This document shows positions 50,235-58,352 of a DNA stretch of 64,000 nt, one piece after another. The position numbers were made by a program, and so were the translations under genes. Position 1 is the first letter of the stretch. Each line of letters starts with the position of its first letter. Origin of the DNA: Rufibacter immobilis (GTDB lineage: Bacteria > Bacteroidota > Bacteroidia > Cytophagales > Hymenobacteraceae); contig NZ_RJJE01000009.1 of NCBI RefSeq assembly GCF_003721565.1, positions 1,178,934-1,242,933 on the forward strand. The letters are read 5' to 3'. A model generated the notes under the pieces. The model saw only the letters and a program-made list of their open reading frames with translations, had not been told where the DNA came from and searched no databases.

Positions 50235-50250
50235 AGTTGTATATACAACT
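50235..50250. promoter_or_regulatory. Palindromic operator upstream of the OYE gene
   Basis: AGTTGTATATACAACT is a perfect 16-bp palindrome 24 bases before the OYE ATG. It shares TTGTATATACAA with the operator before marR and is probably bound by that MarR protein. Confidence 0.75.
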
Positions 50251-50274
50251 TATGTTTTAACAACAAAATAAACG

Positions 50275-51396
50275 ATGAGCCAAATAGAAAACCAACCGCT
50301 GTTGCAGCCTTACCAGAAAGGCGCTTTACACCTGAACAACCGTTTAGTCATGGCCCCTATGACCCGCAGCCGGTCTAACAACCCAGAGAACGTACCTAAT
50401 GAACTGAACGCTGAATACTACGCCCAGCGCGCCAGCGCCGGCCTCATCATCTCAGAAGGTACACCGGTAAGTCCGCAGGGCGTGGGCTACATCAACATCC
50501 CGGGTATTTACTCGGCTGCGCAGGTAGAAGGCTGGAAAACGGTAACCAGCGCCGTGCACAGCAAAGGCGGCAAAATCTACGCCCAGCTGTGGCACGTGGG
50601 TCGCATGTCGCACCCAGATTTCCACAACGGCGAGTTACCCGTGGCTCCCTCGGCTATCAACCCCAATGACCAGGCTTTCACGGCCGAAGGTTTCAAACCA
50701 ACCGTCACGCCCAGAGCGCTGGAAGTTGAGGAGATCAAAGGTATTGTGGAGGATTTCAGAAACGCGGCGGCCAACGCCGTGAAAGCCGGTTTCGATGGCG
50801 TGGAAATCCACTCCTCCAACGGCTACCTGTTCCACCAGTTCTTCAACCGCTGCTCCAACCAACGCACCGATGCCTACGGCGGCACCATTGAGAACCGTGC
50901 CCGCCTGCTGTTTGAGGTACTGGACGCCGTAAAAGAAGTCATCGACCTAAGCCGCGTGGGCGTTCGCCTGAACCCGTCTATGCACGAGCAGTTCGGGATT
51001 ACGGTAGACGAGGAAACCGCCCCTACGTTTGAGTACATCGTGAAGCGCCTGAACGACTACAATCTGGCGTATCTGCACCTCACGGAGGCTTCGCCTAAAG
51101 TGGCTGAGTTACCGTATGCCATCAAAGAAGTAGCCAAGCACTTCCGCCCGCTGTACAACGGCACGCTCATCATCAACGGCGGCTTCACGCAGGAAACCGG
51201 TAATAAAGTATTGGAAGACGGCCTTGCCGATTTAGTGGCTTACGGCCGACCGTTCATCGCCAACCCAGACCTGGTGGAGCGCTTCGCGGAGAATGCCGAA
51301 CTGAACGCCCCGGACTACAACACGTTCTACAGCAACACCGGCGCCGTGGGCTACACAGATTATCCTACCCTGGCCCAAACCGTAGAAGCCAGATAA
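50275..51396 (+). CDS. Old-yellow-enzyme family alkene reductase / NADH:flavin oxidoreductase
   Basis: The 373-residue FMN-dependent TIM-barrel enzyme has MAPMTRSRSN, ISEGTPVSPQGVGY, AQLWHVGRMSHPD and GFDGVEIHSSNGYLFHQFFNRCSNQRTDAYGGTIENR, with the His/Asn substrate-binding pair near residues 178 and 181. It also has a C-terminal GRPFIANPDL. It resembles NemA/OYE, which reduces the C=C bond of electrophilic enals, enones, maleimides or nitro compounds. It forms an electrophile-response pair with marR. Confidence 0.92.
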   Translation: MSQIENQPLLQPYQKGALHLNNRLVMAPMTRSRSNNPENVPNELNAEYYAQRASAGLIISEGTPVSPQGVGYINIPGIYSAAQVEGWKTVTSAVHSKGGKIYAQLWHVGRMSHPDFHNGELPVAPSAINPNDQAFTAEGFKPTVTPRALEVEEIKGIVEDFRNAAANAVKAGFDGVEIHSSNGYLFHQFFNRCSNQRTDAYGGTIENRARLLFEVLDAVKEVIDLSRVGVRLNPSMHEQFGITVDEETAPTFEYIVKRLNDYNLAYLHLTEASPKVAELPYAIKEVAKHFRPLYNGTLIINGGFTQETGNKVLEDGLADLVAYGRPFIANPDLVERFAENAELNAPDYNTFYSNTGAVGYTDYPTLAQTVEAR

Positions 51397-51425
51397 GTAA
51401 CAGAAACCACACCACTGCATATATA

Positions 51426-51458
51426 GGAAAGGGCCGCACGCATTGTGTGGCCTTTTCC
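51426..51458 (+). terminator. Terminator hairpin after the OYE gene
   Basis: GGAAAGGGCCGCAC pairs with GTGTGGCCTTTTCC with one mismatch, 29 bases after the stop codon. The dispersed palindrome at 51455 overlaps its right end. Confidence 0.7.
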
Positions 51459-51498
51459 GTTTAGGGGCTCTTTTTCCAAAAATAGGCCCTAAACGGAA
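51455..51498. repeat. Dispersed palindrome after the OYE gene
   Basis: TTCCGTTTAGGGGCTCTTTTT pairs with the arm ending TAGGCCCTAAACGGAA with two mismatches. It is fused to the end of an ordinary terminator hairpin. Confidence 0.88.
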
Positions 51499-51570
51499 CA
51501 AGCTCCAGACAGTTCTATGGCGCGGATTTACTTTCGTGCTTTGCATTTGCACTCACTGCTCAGAATGCGA

Positions 51571-51664
51571 AACCCACCCCTACCCCTCCGAGGAGGGGAG
51601 TTTCTCCAAGTAGAGTTTTCCTAATTGGCGATAATTCCCCTCCTCGGAGGGGTAGGGGTGGGTT
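51571..51664. repeat. Large GC-rich inverted repeat (29-bp perfect arms)
   Basis: AACCCACCCCTACCCCTCCG, continuing into GAGGAGGGGA, is repeated as its exact complement after a 36-base AT-richer spacer. Its sequence is unrelated to the dispersed palindrome family and resembles C-rich CCCACCCCTACCCC dispersed repeats of many Bacteroidota genomes. It lies in the 435-base gap before the helicase, which otherwise holds a terminator, a palindrome and a promoter. Confidence 0.9.
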
Positions 51665-51798
51665 ATCTTGGCAACCGAAAAGCAGAAGCTTTCCTGTGCC
51701 GTTTGAAGCCACTTTTCCTCAAAACACCCCCAAACCAGCACCTCCACCAAACAGCTTAGCATCCAGTACTATTGTGCGGCAAATTCCTTAGCATAGAG

Positions 51799-51806
51799 TA
51801 CCTTTG
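51799..51806 (+). promoter_or_regulatory. Promoter -7 box (TACCTTTG) for the helicase gene
   Basis: TACCTTTG lies 25 bases before the ATG at 51832 and inside a longer in-frame reading that begins at 51772, so the later ATG is preferred. Confidence 0.55.
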
Positions 51807-51831
51807 CACTCTGTTGACGTGTGAGGTCCTG

Positions 51832-54771
51832 ATGAAAGCTGCTTCCCCCTCCTTTGCCATTCTGCATTTATTCGCTACCGGCTCCTATGGTTCCAAGCAT
51901 GGGCTGCTGCAGGTGGGCGTGTTGTCGTTGCAGAAAGGAAACGCGGTGCTGAAGGAGTGGTTTGTGAACCCAGAGGTGGAGTTTGGCCGAAGCGTACAAA
52001 AGCAGTCTAAAATCAGTAAGGAGCAGGCGAAAAACGCCCCGGTTTGGCAAGAGCAGAAAACTGAGATTCAGGAATACCTGGCTTCTTTCACGCACGTGTT
52101 CTTCTTCCAGGAACGGCATGAGCAAATTTGGCTGCAGAGATACGTGCTGGCCGGAATGGCTGCCCCGCCTGCTTGCGCCGATCTGGCCCTGCTGTCTTCG
52201 TTTTTTCTGCCGCACCTGAACCTGATGGAGGTAGGTGATGTGGTGGCCTTGTCTACGACAGCCCAGAAGAAACCCGCTTCCCAACCCATGCACGTAGCTT
52301 TAGCGGCCCTGCACACCCAGCTTTTCAAACTGCTGGAGGTACTACTGCAGAAAATCCCCAGCACCCCGGAAGCCCAGGTCGGTGAACCAACCCTGTTCAT
52401 GCAACTGCTGCGGCAAGTGCTGGATTTAGGAACCGTCTACATGGGCAGCGCGTGGCGGGCCCTCCTCAAAGCCGCCGAACACATTGAGACGCTGGAGCCC
52501 CTGGACTTGCACTGGCTCACACCGGCCGCCACCTCAGATGTACCGGTATTGCCGTTCCACCTGCGCACCCTGCTCAGTTCCTGGCTCCCCACCGTCACAG
52601 ACTCGCCGGTGGTAAAACCCAGGGTAGACATTGCCCAGCCCTCTGACCAGCTCATCCATGATGCCCTGCACGCCTGGTACAAAAAACACGGCTTGCCTGA
52701 GCGCTACGCCCAGATGCAGTACGCCAAATTCTGCAACCAGGCTTTAACCGGCAAAGGCACCTTTGTGGCCGAGGCCGGGACGGGCACCGGTAAAACCATG
52801 GGCTACCTCATGGCCGCCGCCGAGCTGCTGCGCCTCAACCCCGGGCGCAAAGTGGTGGTGGCCACCGCTACCAAAAACCTCCAGGAGCAGGTCATGCAGG
52901 GCGAGATTCCGCGGTTGCGCTTCAAGGGCGGCTTGCACACCCATCTGCGACCTGCCATTGTCAAGGGCAAGAATAATTACCTGTGCCTCTCGGCGCTGCT
53001 GGACTTGTATGACGAGCTGGTGGTACAGGAGAAAGGCACCATTCGGGAAGGGCTGAGCTGGCTTTACCTGGTGCTGCGCGTGCACCAGACGCAGGGCGAA
53101 GTGGAAGAGATTCCGCAGAACATCAAGGCCATTCTGCCAGACACTTCCCGGCTCCTTGCTGAGGCCAATGCCCAGGAAGTATGCGTGCCTAAACTGTGCC
53201 TGGAGCCGGCCAAATGCACCTATGCCAAGCACATGGAACTGGCCTACGCCGCCGACATTATTGTGACCAACCACCACAAACTGCTGCAGCTTCCGCCCAA
53301 GCTCACCGACACCATCAAGCACTGCGTCATAGACGAGGCCGACCAGTTCCCCGACTTCGCGCGGAGCGCCCTGAGCATGAACTTCAGTCTGGGAGTAGTG
53401 GAAGCCCGTCTTTTGCGCCCCTTGCTGGGCAAAGACTACCGCAAAGGCTTCCTGGACATTGTGGCCGAAAAGGTGGCGCACCACGCAGACACTGAAACAG
53501 CCCAGTTGGTACTGGCTGAAATTGACTCCATTCACCGCGACTGCGCCACCATTAGAAGCAGCGGAGAGATGATTCAGGCGCTTCCTATTCAGGGCGAGCA
53601 GCGGTGGCAGGAGGAAATCTCTTTGCAGGAGAATGGCCGCTGGGTCAAAAGAGAATTCAGCGCTGATATTGAACAGGCCCTGCAGGAACTTCTTACGGCC
53701 ATCCAGTTTGTGGCGGGTAAGATAGACCGCATCCTACGCCTCCTCAAAAAACCTGAGGACAAGACCTTCAGCCGCCTGGAAACCTACAAAGAAAAAGCCG
53801 CGGAGTTTGCCGACACGCTGCAGAAAATCACCAGTGACTTCCCGGCCCGCAAGTGGATTCATGTGCTGGAGAAAAACGCCCATAACTGGTCGGTGAGCAA
53901 GATGCCGTACTACCTGCAGGACGAGATGGAGAAACTGCAGAACGTCTACCCCAGCCTGCTGTTCACCTCGGCCACGCTGTACGTGGGCGGCAACACCCAA
54001 TACTTCCGGAACCAGTTGGGGCGCGCTGAGCCCTTTGAGCAGGAGGTGCGTTACCTCTCACCGTTTAACTATGAGCAGCAGGAAAAAGTCCACGCCGTGG
54101 TGCCCGCGTTCATTCCCTGCTATGACCACAAAATGGCGCAAGCGCAGAAACAGGACTGGCTGCAAACTTCTATGGAAACGCTCCTGAAGTGCATTGTGGC
54201 CCTGAATGGCCGAACCCTGGTTCTGTTCACCAGCCGAAGAGACATGGAAGACGCCTACCGGTGGCTGCACCCGCGCCTGCCCGCCTATGACATTGAACTG
54301 CTCAAACAGGAAGGCACCAGTCTGTGGGAAATCAGGCGGTTTAGGCAAGAGGAGCACTCGGTGCTGCTGGGGCTGGACCGCATGTGGTCTGGCGTGGATT
54401 TCCCGGGCGTGACGCTCTCCCAGGTGATTGTTTTCCGGTTACCGAATCCATCACTGGGCAACCCCTTGGTGGCGCACCGCCGCGAGGTGGAGGGCGGCTT
54501 TTTCTGGAGCAAGTTCTATTATCCGGCCAGCCAACATAAACTTAGGCAGGGCTTTGGGCGGTTGGTACGGCGCGAGAAAGACAAAGGTGCGTTTGTGATT
54601 CTGGACTCCCGCATCTTCCACACCGCGCGCATGCAGCACCTCAAAGAAGAACTGCCCGTAGACATCACCCCTTTCCATGCCGGGGCAGAACTGGAGCACT
54701 GGTTCCTGAAAACGCTGCTGCCCAAATTAGAACTAGCCTCTGAGTGGGAACGTCGTGGGGTTAGTCTGTAG
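51832..54771 (+). CDS. DinG-like ATP-dependent helicase with degenerate exonuclease domain
   Basis: The 979-residue protein starts with a DnaQ-like fold (FAILHLFATGSYGSKHGLLQVGVLSL), but the catalytic DxE of exonucleases is replaced by the FATG sequence. The superfamily-2 XPD/DinG helicase part has Walker A AGTGTGKT (about residue 316) and the VIDEADQF box (about 500). Cysteines at about 384 (NNYLCLS), 451 and 456 (VCVPKLC) and 461 (KC) fit an iron-sulfur cluster. C-terminal motifs include LGLDRMWSGVDFPG and QGFGRLVRREKDKG. It probably unwinds damaged or R-loop DNA; inference. Confidence 0.88.
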   Translation: MKAASPSFAILHLFATGSYGSKHGLLQVGVLSLQKGNAVLKEWFVNPEVEFGRSVQKQSKISKEQAKNAPVWQEQKTEIQEYLASFTHVFFFQERHEQIWLQRYVLAGMAAPPACADLALLSSFFLPHLNLMEVGDVVALSTTAQKKPASQPMHVALAALHTQLFKLLEVLLQKIPSTPEAQVGEPTLFMQLLRQVLDLGTVYMGSAWRALLKAAEHIETLEPLDLHWLTPAATSDVPVLPFHLRTLLSSWLPTVTDSPVVKPRVDIAQPSDQLIHDALHAWYKKHGLPERYAQMQYAKFCNQALTGKGTFVAEAGTGTGKTMGYLMAAAELLRLNPGRKVVVATATKNLQEQVMQGEIPRLRFKGGLHTHLRPAIVKGKNNYLCLSALLDLYDELVVQEKGTIREGLSWLYLVLRVHQTQGEVEEIPQNIKAILPDTSRLLAEANAQEVCVPKLCLEPAKCTYAKHMELAYAADIIVTNHHKLLQLPPKLTDTIKHCVIDEADQFPDFARSALSMNFSLGVVEARLLRPLLGKDYRKGFLDIVAEKVAHHADTETAQLVLAEIDSIHRDCATIRSSGEMIQALPIQGEQRWQEEISLQENGRWVKREFSADIEQALQELLTAIQFVAGKIDRILRLLKKPEDKTFSRLETYKEKAAEFADTLQKITSDFPARKWIHVLEKNAHNWSVSKMPYYLQDEMEKLQNVYPSLLFTSATLYVGGNTQYFRNQLGRAEPFEQEVRYLSPFNYEQQEKVHAVVPAFIPCYDHKMAQAQKQDWLQTSMETLLKCIVALNGRTLVLFTSRRDMEDAYRWLHPRLPAYDIELLKQEGTSLWEIRRFRQEEHSVLLGLDRMWSGVDFPGVTLSQVIVFRLPNPSLGNPLVAHRREVEGGFFWSKFYYPASQHKLRQGFGRLVRREKDKGAFVILDSRIFHTARMQHLKEELPVDITPFHAGAELEHWFLKTLLPKLELASEWERRGVSL

Positions 54772-54781
54772 CTTATCCTGC

Positions 54782-54832
54782 CCTTTGCGTTTAGAGCCTC
54801 TTTTTCTGAAAAAGGCCCCTAAACGCCAAAGG
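54782..54832. repeat. Dispersed palindrome after the helicase gene
   Basis: CCTTTGCGTTTAGAGCC pairs with GGCCCCTAAACGCCAAAGG, with the outer CCTTT/AAAGG locus-specific and one extra C on the right arm. It is 10 bases after the stop codon. Confidence 0.88.
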
Positions 54833-54877
54833 TCTTCGCCCGTTTTTCTGCCTCACTTCTCCCTATGCTGCATTTAG

Positions 54878-54911
54878 CCAGTTCCGTCTGCTTTGTTTTC
54901 AGACTAACTGG
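54878..54911. terminator. Hairpin in the helicase-carB gap
   Basis: CCAGTTCCGTCTG and CAGACTAACTGG form a stem with a small internal bulge and a 9-base loop, followed by CTCTCTTTCCTTTTC. It could terminate helicase transcription or lie in the carB leader. The rest of the 54772-55076 gap shows only a palindrome and the carB promoter. Confidence 0.5.
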
Positions 54912-55016
54912 AACTCTCTTTCCTTTTCTTGCTGTTCAGACCAAGCTTCCACACACAAGCTGGCTATCAATACTTTAAAACAAATAGTTTAATATTTTTA
55001 TTGCTCAGAGCAGTTT

Positions 55017-55050
55017 ATTGGTCAATTCTAAACTTTCTACTGTAACTTTG
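55017..55050 (+). promoter_or_regulatory. Promoter for carB (ATTG ... TAACTTTG)
   Basis: TAACTTTG (55043-55050) matches the -7 consensus and ATTG (55017-55020) lies 22 bases upstream. The box is 26 bases before the carB ATG. Confidence 0.5.
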
Positions 55051-55076
55051 GGCAATTTATACATACCACTTTAACA

Positions 55077-57890
55077 ATGCCCAAAGATCAATCCATTAAG
55101 TCAGTCTTGATCATCGGTTCTGGTCCTATTGTTATAGGACAAGCCTGTGAGTTTGACTACTCCGGCTCCCAAGCCGCCCGCTCCCTGCGTGAGGAGGGAA
55201 TTGAGGTAACCCTCATCAACTCCAACCCCGCTACCATCATGACAGACTCCATCACCGCGGACAACGTGTATCTGAAGCCGCTGGAGAAAAAGTCTATCAT
55301 AGAGATTCTGGAGAGGCATAGGATTGACGCGGTGCTGCCTACAATGGGCGGGCAGACCGCGCTGAACCTGGCCATTGACTGTGAGAAAGCAGGTATCTGG
55401 AAAAAATACGGCGTGAAAATCATTGGGGTAGACATTGCCGCCATTGAGACCACTGAAGACCGCGAGAAATTCCGTCTGTTAATGATTGAGTTGGGCGTGA
55501 ATGTCTGCAAAGGCAACACGGCTACCTCGTTCCTGGAAGGCAAGGAAATTGCTCAGGAGATTGGGTTCCCGCTCGTGATCCGTCCGTCGTTCACCCTGGG
55601 TGGAACCGGCGGTGGCTTCGTGAATACCCCGGAAGAATTTGACGCAGCCCTTACCCGCGGTCTGCACGCCAGCCCTACCCATGAAGTACTGGTGGAGCAA
55701 AGCATCCTGGGTTGGAAAGAGTACGAACTGGAGCTGCTGCGTGACAACATAGGCAACGTGATCATCATCTGCTCCATTGAGAACTTTGACCCAATGGGTA
55801 TCCATACCGGTGACTCTATCACGGTAGCCCCAGCCATGACCCTGCCCGACACCATCTACCAACAGATGCGTGATCTGGCCATTAAAATGATGAACGGCAT
55901 TGGGCAGTTCGCCGGCGGCTGTAACGTGCAGTTCTCCGTGAACCCAGAAGATGATACCATCATCGCCATTGAGATCAACCCGCGCGTGAGCCGCTCTTCG
56001 GCGCTGGCTTCTAAAGCTACCGGGTACCCTATTGCCAAAGTAGCCGCCAAACTGGCCATTGGCTATAACCTGGATGAACTAAAAAACTCCATCACCAAAA
56101 CCACCTCGGCGTTCTTTGAGCCCGCGCTGGACTACGTGATTGTGAAAATACCGCGCTGGAACTTTGACAAGTTCAAAGGTGCCAACAAGAAACTGGGCTT
56201 GCAGATGAAATCTGTGGGCGAGGTGATGGGCATTGGCCGTACCTTCCAGGAGGCCTTGCAGAAGGCTTGCCAAAGCCTGGAGATCAAGCGCAACGGCTTG
56301 GGCGCCGATGGCAAAGAAAAGACCAACTATGACCAGCTCATGGACAGCCTGGCCAACCCAAGCTGGGACAGACTCTTCACCATCAAAGACGCCATGAAAT
56401 TCGGCGTGGCCACCAGCACCATCCAGAAAGTGACCAAGATTGACCCTTGGTTCCTGCAGCAGATTGAAGAACTGGAGCTCACTGAGCGCGAGGTCCTGAA
56501 ATACACCATAGACAATATTCCGGCCGACCTGATGCGCAGCGCCAAAGTGAAAGGCTTCGCCGATAGACAGCTGGCGTACCTGCTGCGTTGCAAGGAAAGC
56601 GAAGTGCACGAGAAGCGTACCAGCATGGGCATCAAGCGCGTGTTCAAAATGGTAGACACTTGCGCCGGTGAATTTGAGGCTGTAACGCCTTACTACTACA
56701 GCACCTTTGACGGCGAGAACGAAAGCATTGTCACCGACCGCAAAAAGGTGGTGGTTCTGGGTTCCGGTCCTAACCGCATTGGGCAGGGCATTGAGTTTGA
56801 CTACTCTTGTGTGCACGGCGTGTTGGCGGCCAGCGAGTGTGGTTATGAGACTATCATGATCAACTGTAACCCTGAGACCGTTTCTACAGACTCTGACATT
56901 TCTGACAAGCTGTACTTTGAGCCGGTGTTCTGGGAGCACATCTATGACATCATTCTGCACGAAAAACCAGAAGGTGTAATCGTACAGCTGGGCGGACAGA
57001 CTGCCTTGAAGCTGGCCGAGAAACTCACCCGCTACGGCATCAAGATCATGGGTACTACCTATGAGAGCCTTGACCTGGCCGAAGACCGCGGTGCGTTCTC
57101 TACCCTGCTCAAAGAAAATGGCATTCCGTACCCGCCGTTCGCGAGCGTGACCTCTGCCGAGGAAGCCCTGGAAGTTTGCAAAGACCTCAAATTCCCGCTG
57201 CTGGTGCGTCCATCTTACGTATTGGGTGGCCAGAACATGAAGATTGTGATCAACGAGAAGGAGCTGGAAGCGCAGGTGCTGGACATCCTGAAAGACAGCC
57301 CGGGCAACCACGTACTCCTGGATCACTTCCTGGACCGCGCCATTGAGGCCGAGGCCGATGCCATCTGTGACGGCGAGAACGTACACATCATTGGCATCAT
57401 GGAGCACATTGAGCCAGCGGGTATCCACTCCGGTGACTCCTACGCCGTATTGCCTCCGTTTGACCTGAGCGAGAACGTGATGAACCAGATTGAGGAGTAC
57501 ACCAAGAAAATTGCCTTGGCGTTGAACACCGTGGGCCTCATCAACATCCAGTTCGCCATCAAGAACGAGATTGTGTACATCATTGAAGCCAACCCGCGCG
57601 CCAGCCGCACCGTGCCTTTCATTGCCAAAGCCTACCAGGAGCCGTATGTGAACTACGCTGCCAAAGTGATGCTGGGCGAGAAGAAAGTGACTGACTTCAC
57701 CTTCAACCCGGTGAAAAAAGGCTACGCGATCAAAGTTCCGGTTTTCTCCCACAGCAAGTTCCCTGAGGTGAACAAAGAACTGGGGCCAGAAATGAAGTCA
57801 ACCGGTGAGGCCATTTACTTCATTGATGACCTGGAAGACGAGTACTTCACCAAAGTATACGGCGAGCGTAACCTGTACCTGAGCATGTAG
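55077..57890 (+). CDS. carB: Carbamoyl-phosphate synthase large subunit
   Basis: The 937-residue protein contains the two homologous ATP-grasp halves, each with its binding motifs: GSGPIVIGQACEFDYSG and GSGPNRIGQGIEFDYSC, RPSFTLGGTGGGF and RPSYVLGGQNMKI, and EINPRVSRSSALASKATGYPIA and EANPRASRTVPFIAKAY. It makes carbamoyl phosphate for pyrimidine and arginine synthesis together with CarA, which is not in the window. It ends about 135 residues before the E. coli protein does: the C-terminal MGS-like allosteric domain is missing, as is usual in Bacteroidota. Confidence 0.96.
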   Translation: MPKDQSIKSVLIIGSGPIVIGQACEFDYSGSQAARSLREEGIEVTLINSNPATIMTDSITADNVYLKPLEKKSIIEILERHRIDAVLPTMGGQTALNLAIDCEKAGIWKKYGVKIIGVDIAAIETTEDREKFRLLMIELGVNVCKGNTATSFLEGKEIAQEIGFPLVIRPSFTLGGTGGGFVNTPEEFDAALTRGLHASPTHEVLVEQSILGWKEYELELLRDNIGNVIIICSIENFDPMGIHTGDSITVAPAMTLPDTIYQQMRDLAIKMMNGIGQFAGGCNVQFSVNPEDDTIIAIEINPRVSRSSALASKATGYPIAKVAAKLAIGYNLDELKNSITKTTSAFFEPALDYVIVKIPRWNFDKFKGANKKLGLQMKSVGEVMGIGRTFQEALQKACQSLEIKRNGLGADGKEKTNYDQLMDSLANPSWDRLFTIKDAMKFGVATSTIQKVTKIDPWFLQQIEELELTEREVLKYTIDNIPADLMRSAKVKGFADRQLAYLLRCKESEVHEKRTSMGIKRVFKMVDTCAGEFEAVTPYYYSTFDGENESIVTDRKKVVVLGSGPNRIGQGIEFDYSCVHGVLAASECGYETIMINCNPETVSTDSDISDKLYFEPVFWEHIYDIILHEKPEGVIVQLGGQTALKLAEKLTRYGIKIMGTTYESLDLAEDRGAFSTLLKENGIPYPPFASVTSAEEALEVCKDLKFPLLVRPSYVLGGQNMKIVINEKELEAQVLDILKDSPGNHVLLDHFLDRAIEAEADAICDGENVHIIGIMEHIEPAGIHSGDSYAVLPPFDLSENVMNQIEEYTKKIALALNTVGLINIQFAIKNEIVYIIEANPRASRTVPFIAKAYQEPYVNYAAKVMLGEKKVTDFTFNPVKKGYAIKVPVFSHSKFPEVNKELGPEMKSTGEAIYFIDDLEDEYFTKVYGERNLYLSM

Positions 57891-57942
57891 TGTTGGCGTA
57901 GTACGATGTGCGTATCACGTAGCGCGATGATTTATGATTTAT

Positions 57943-57976
57943 AAAGAGGCGGTTCCTTTATGGGAACTGCCTCTTT
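57943..57976 (+). terminator. Terminator after carB
   Basis: AAAGAGGCGGTTCC pairs with GGAACTGCCTCTTT around a 6-base loop with one mismatch, 52 bases after the stop codon. It adjoins the palindrome at 57974. Confidence 0.75.
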
Positions 57977-58018
57977 CCGTTTTTGGGCTGCTTTTGGAAA
58001 AACAGCCCAAAAACGGAA
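57974..58018. repeat. Dispersed palindrome, covariant variant (GTTTTTGGGC)
   Basis: TTCCGTTTTTGGGCTG pairs with CAGCCCAAAAACGGAA. Compared with the usual GTTTAGGGGC the A and one G have changed to T on the left and the complementary bases have changed on the right. Confidence 0.88.
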
Positions 58019-58069
58019 AACGTCCTGCCGCAAGTTTGAGTGCAGCTTAAACTTGCGGCAGGACGTTTT
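58017..58069. repeat. Inverted repeat with 21-bp perfect arms
   Basis: AAAACGTCCTGCCGCAAGTTT and its exact complement enclose an 11-base loop (58038-58048). It starts within the last A residues of the preceding palindrome and is unrelated to its core. Confidence 0.9.
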
Positions 58070-58070
58070 C

Positions 58071-58172
58071 TGGCGCGAGCTTGCAGCTCGTGTCCGGGCG
58101 TTGCCGATAAAATTTTCGGCTTAGGAATTTTTGCTTCAGAAATGCGTGGCCACGAGCTGCAAGCTCGCGCCA
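58071..58172. repeat. Inverted repeat with 22-bp perfect arms (GCGAGCTTGCAGCTCG type)
   Basis: TGGCGCGAGCTTGCAGCTCG(TG) at 58071-58092 is mirrored exactly at 58151-58172. Each arm contains its own GAGCTTGCAGCTC dyad, and a small GCCGA/TCGGC hairpin lies in the spacer. Confidence 0.9.
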
Positions 58173-58200
58173 GCGGATGATTATCTTCCCGTGGTTCCCG

Positions 58201-58256
58201 GCGAGTCTGGAGACTCGCAGCACTCTTTGTCACGAGTCTTTAGACTCGCGCCAGCG
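58201..58256. repeat. Pair of REP-like dyads (CGAGTCTnnAGACTCG)
   Basis: GCGAGTCTGGAGACTCGC (58201-58218) and CACGAGTCTTTAGACTCG continuing CGCCAGCG (58231-58256) repeat the layout of the 58071 arms with different central letters. The 57891-58352 gap is thus almost entirely made of hairpins. Confidence 0.85.
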
Positions 58257-58267
58257 TAAAAAAGCAA

Positions 58268-58313
58268 ATTCCGTTTTCGGGTTGTTTTCAAGAAAACAAC
58301 CCGAAAACGGAAT
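58268..58313. repeat. Dispersed palindrome, perfect but with a rewritten core
   Basis: A perfect 46-bp palindrome (22-bp arms, AA centre) with ATTCCGTTTTCGGGTTGTTTTC as one arm (read as ATTCCGTTTTCGGG then TTGTTTTC). It has the size and T-rich apex of the family although AGGGGC is replaced on both arms. It lies 40 bases after the AGCS stop codon (minus strand). Confidence 0.88.
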
Positions 58314-58352
58314 CTCATATCTTGCTACGTGATACCTGCTACTTGATACCCT

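Noticed and set aside
56079-57752. Long 557-codon open frame on the minus strand opposite carB
   Set aside because: It is a shadow of carB codon bias with no domain pattern; carB itself is unmistakable.
58071-58256. CRISPR array in the repeat cluster after carB
   Set aside because: Repeats are inverted, not regularly spaced direct repeats, and there are no unique spacers or cas genes.
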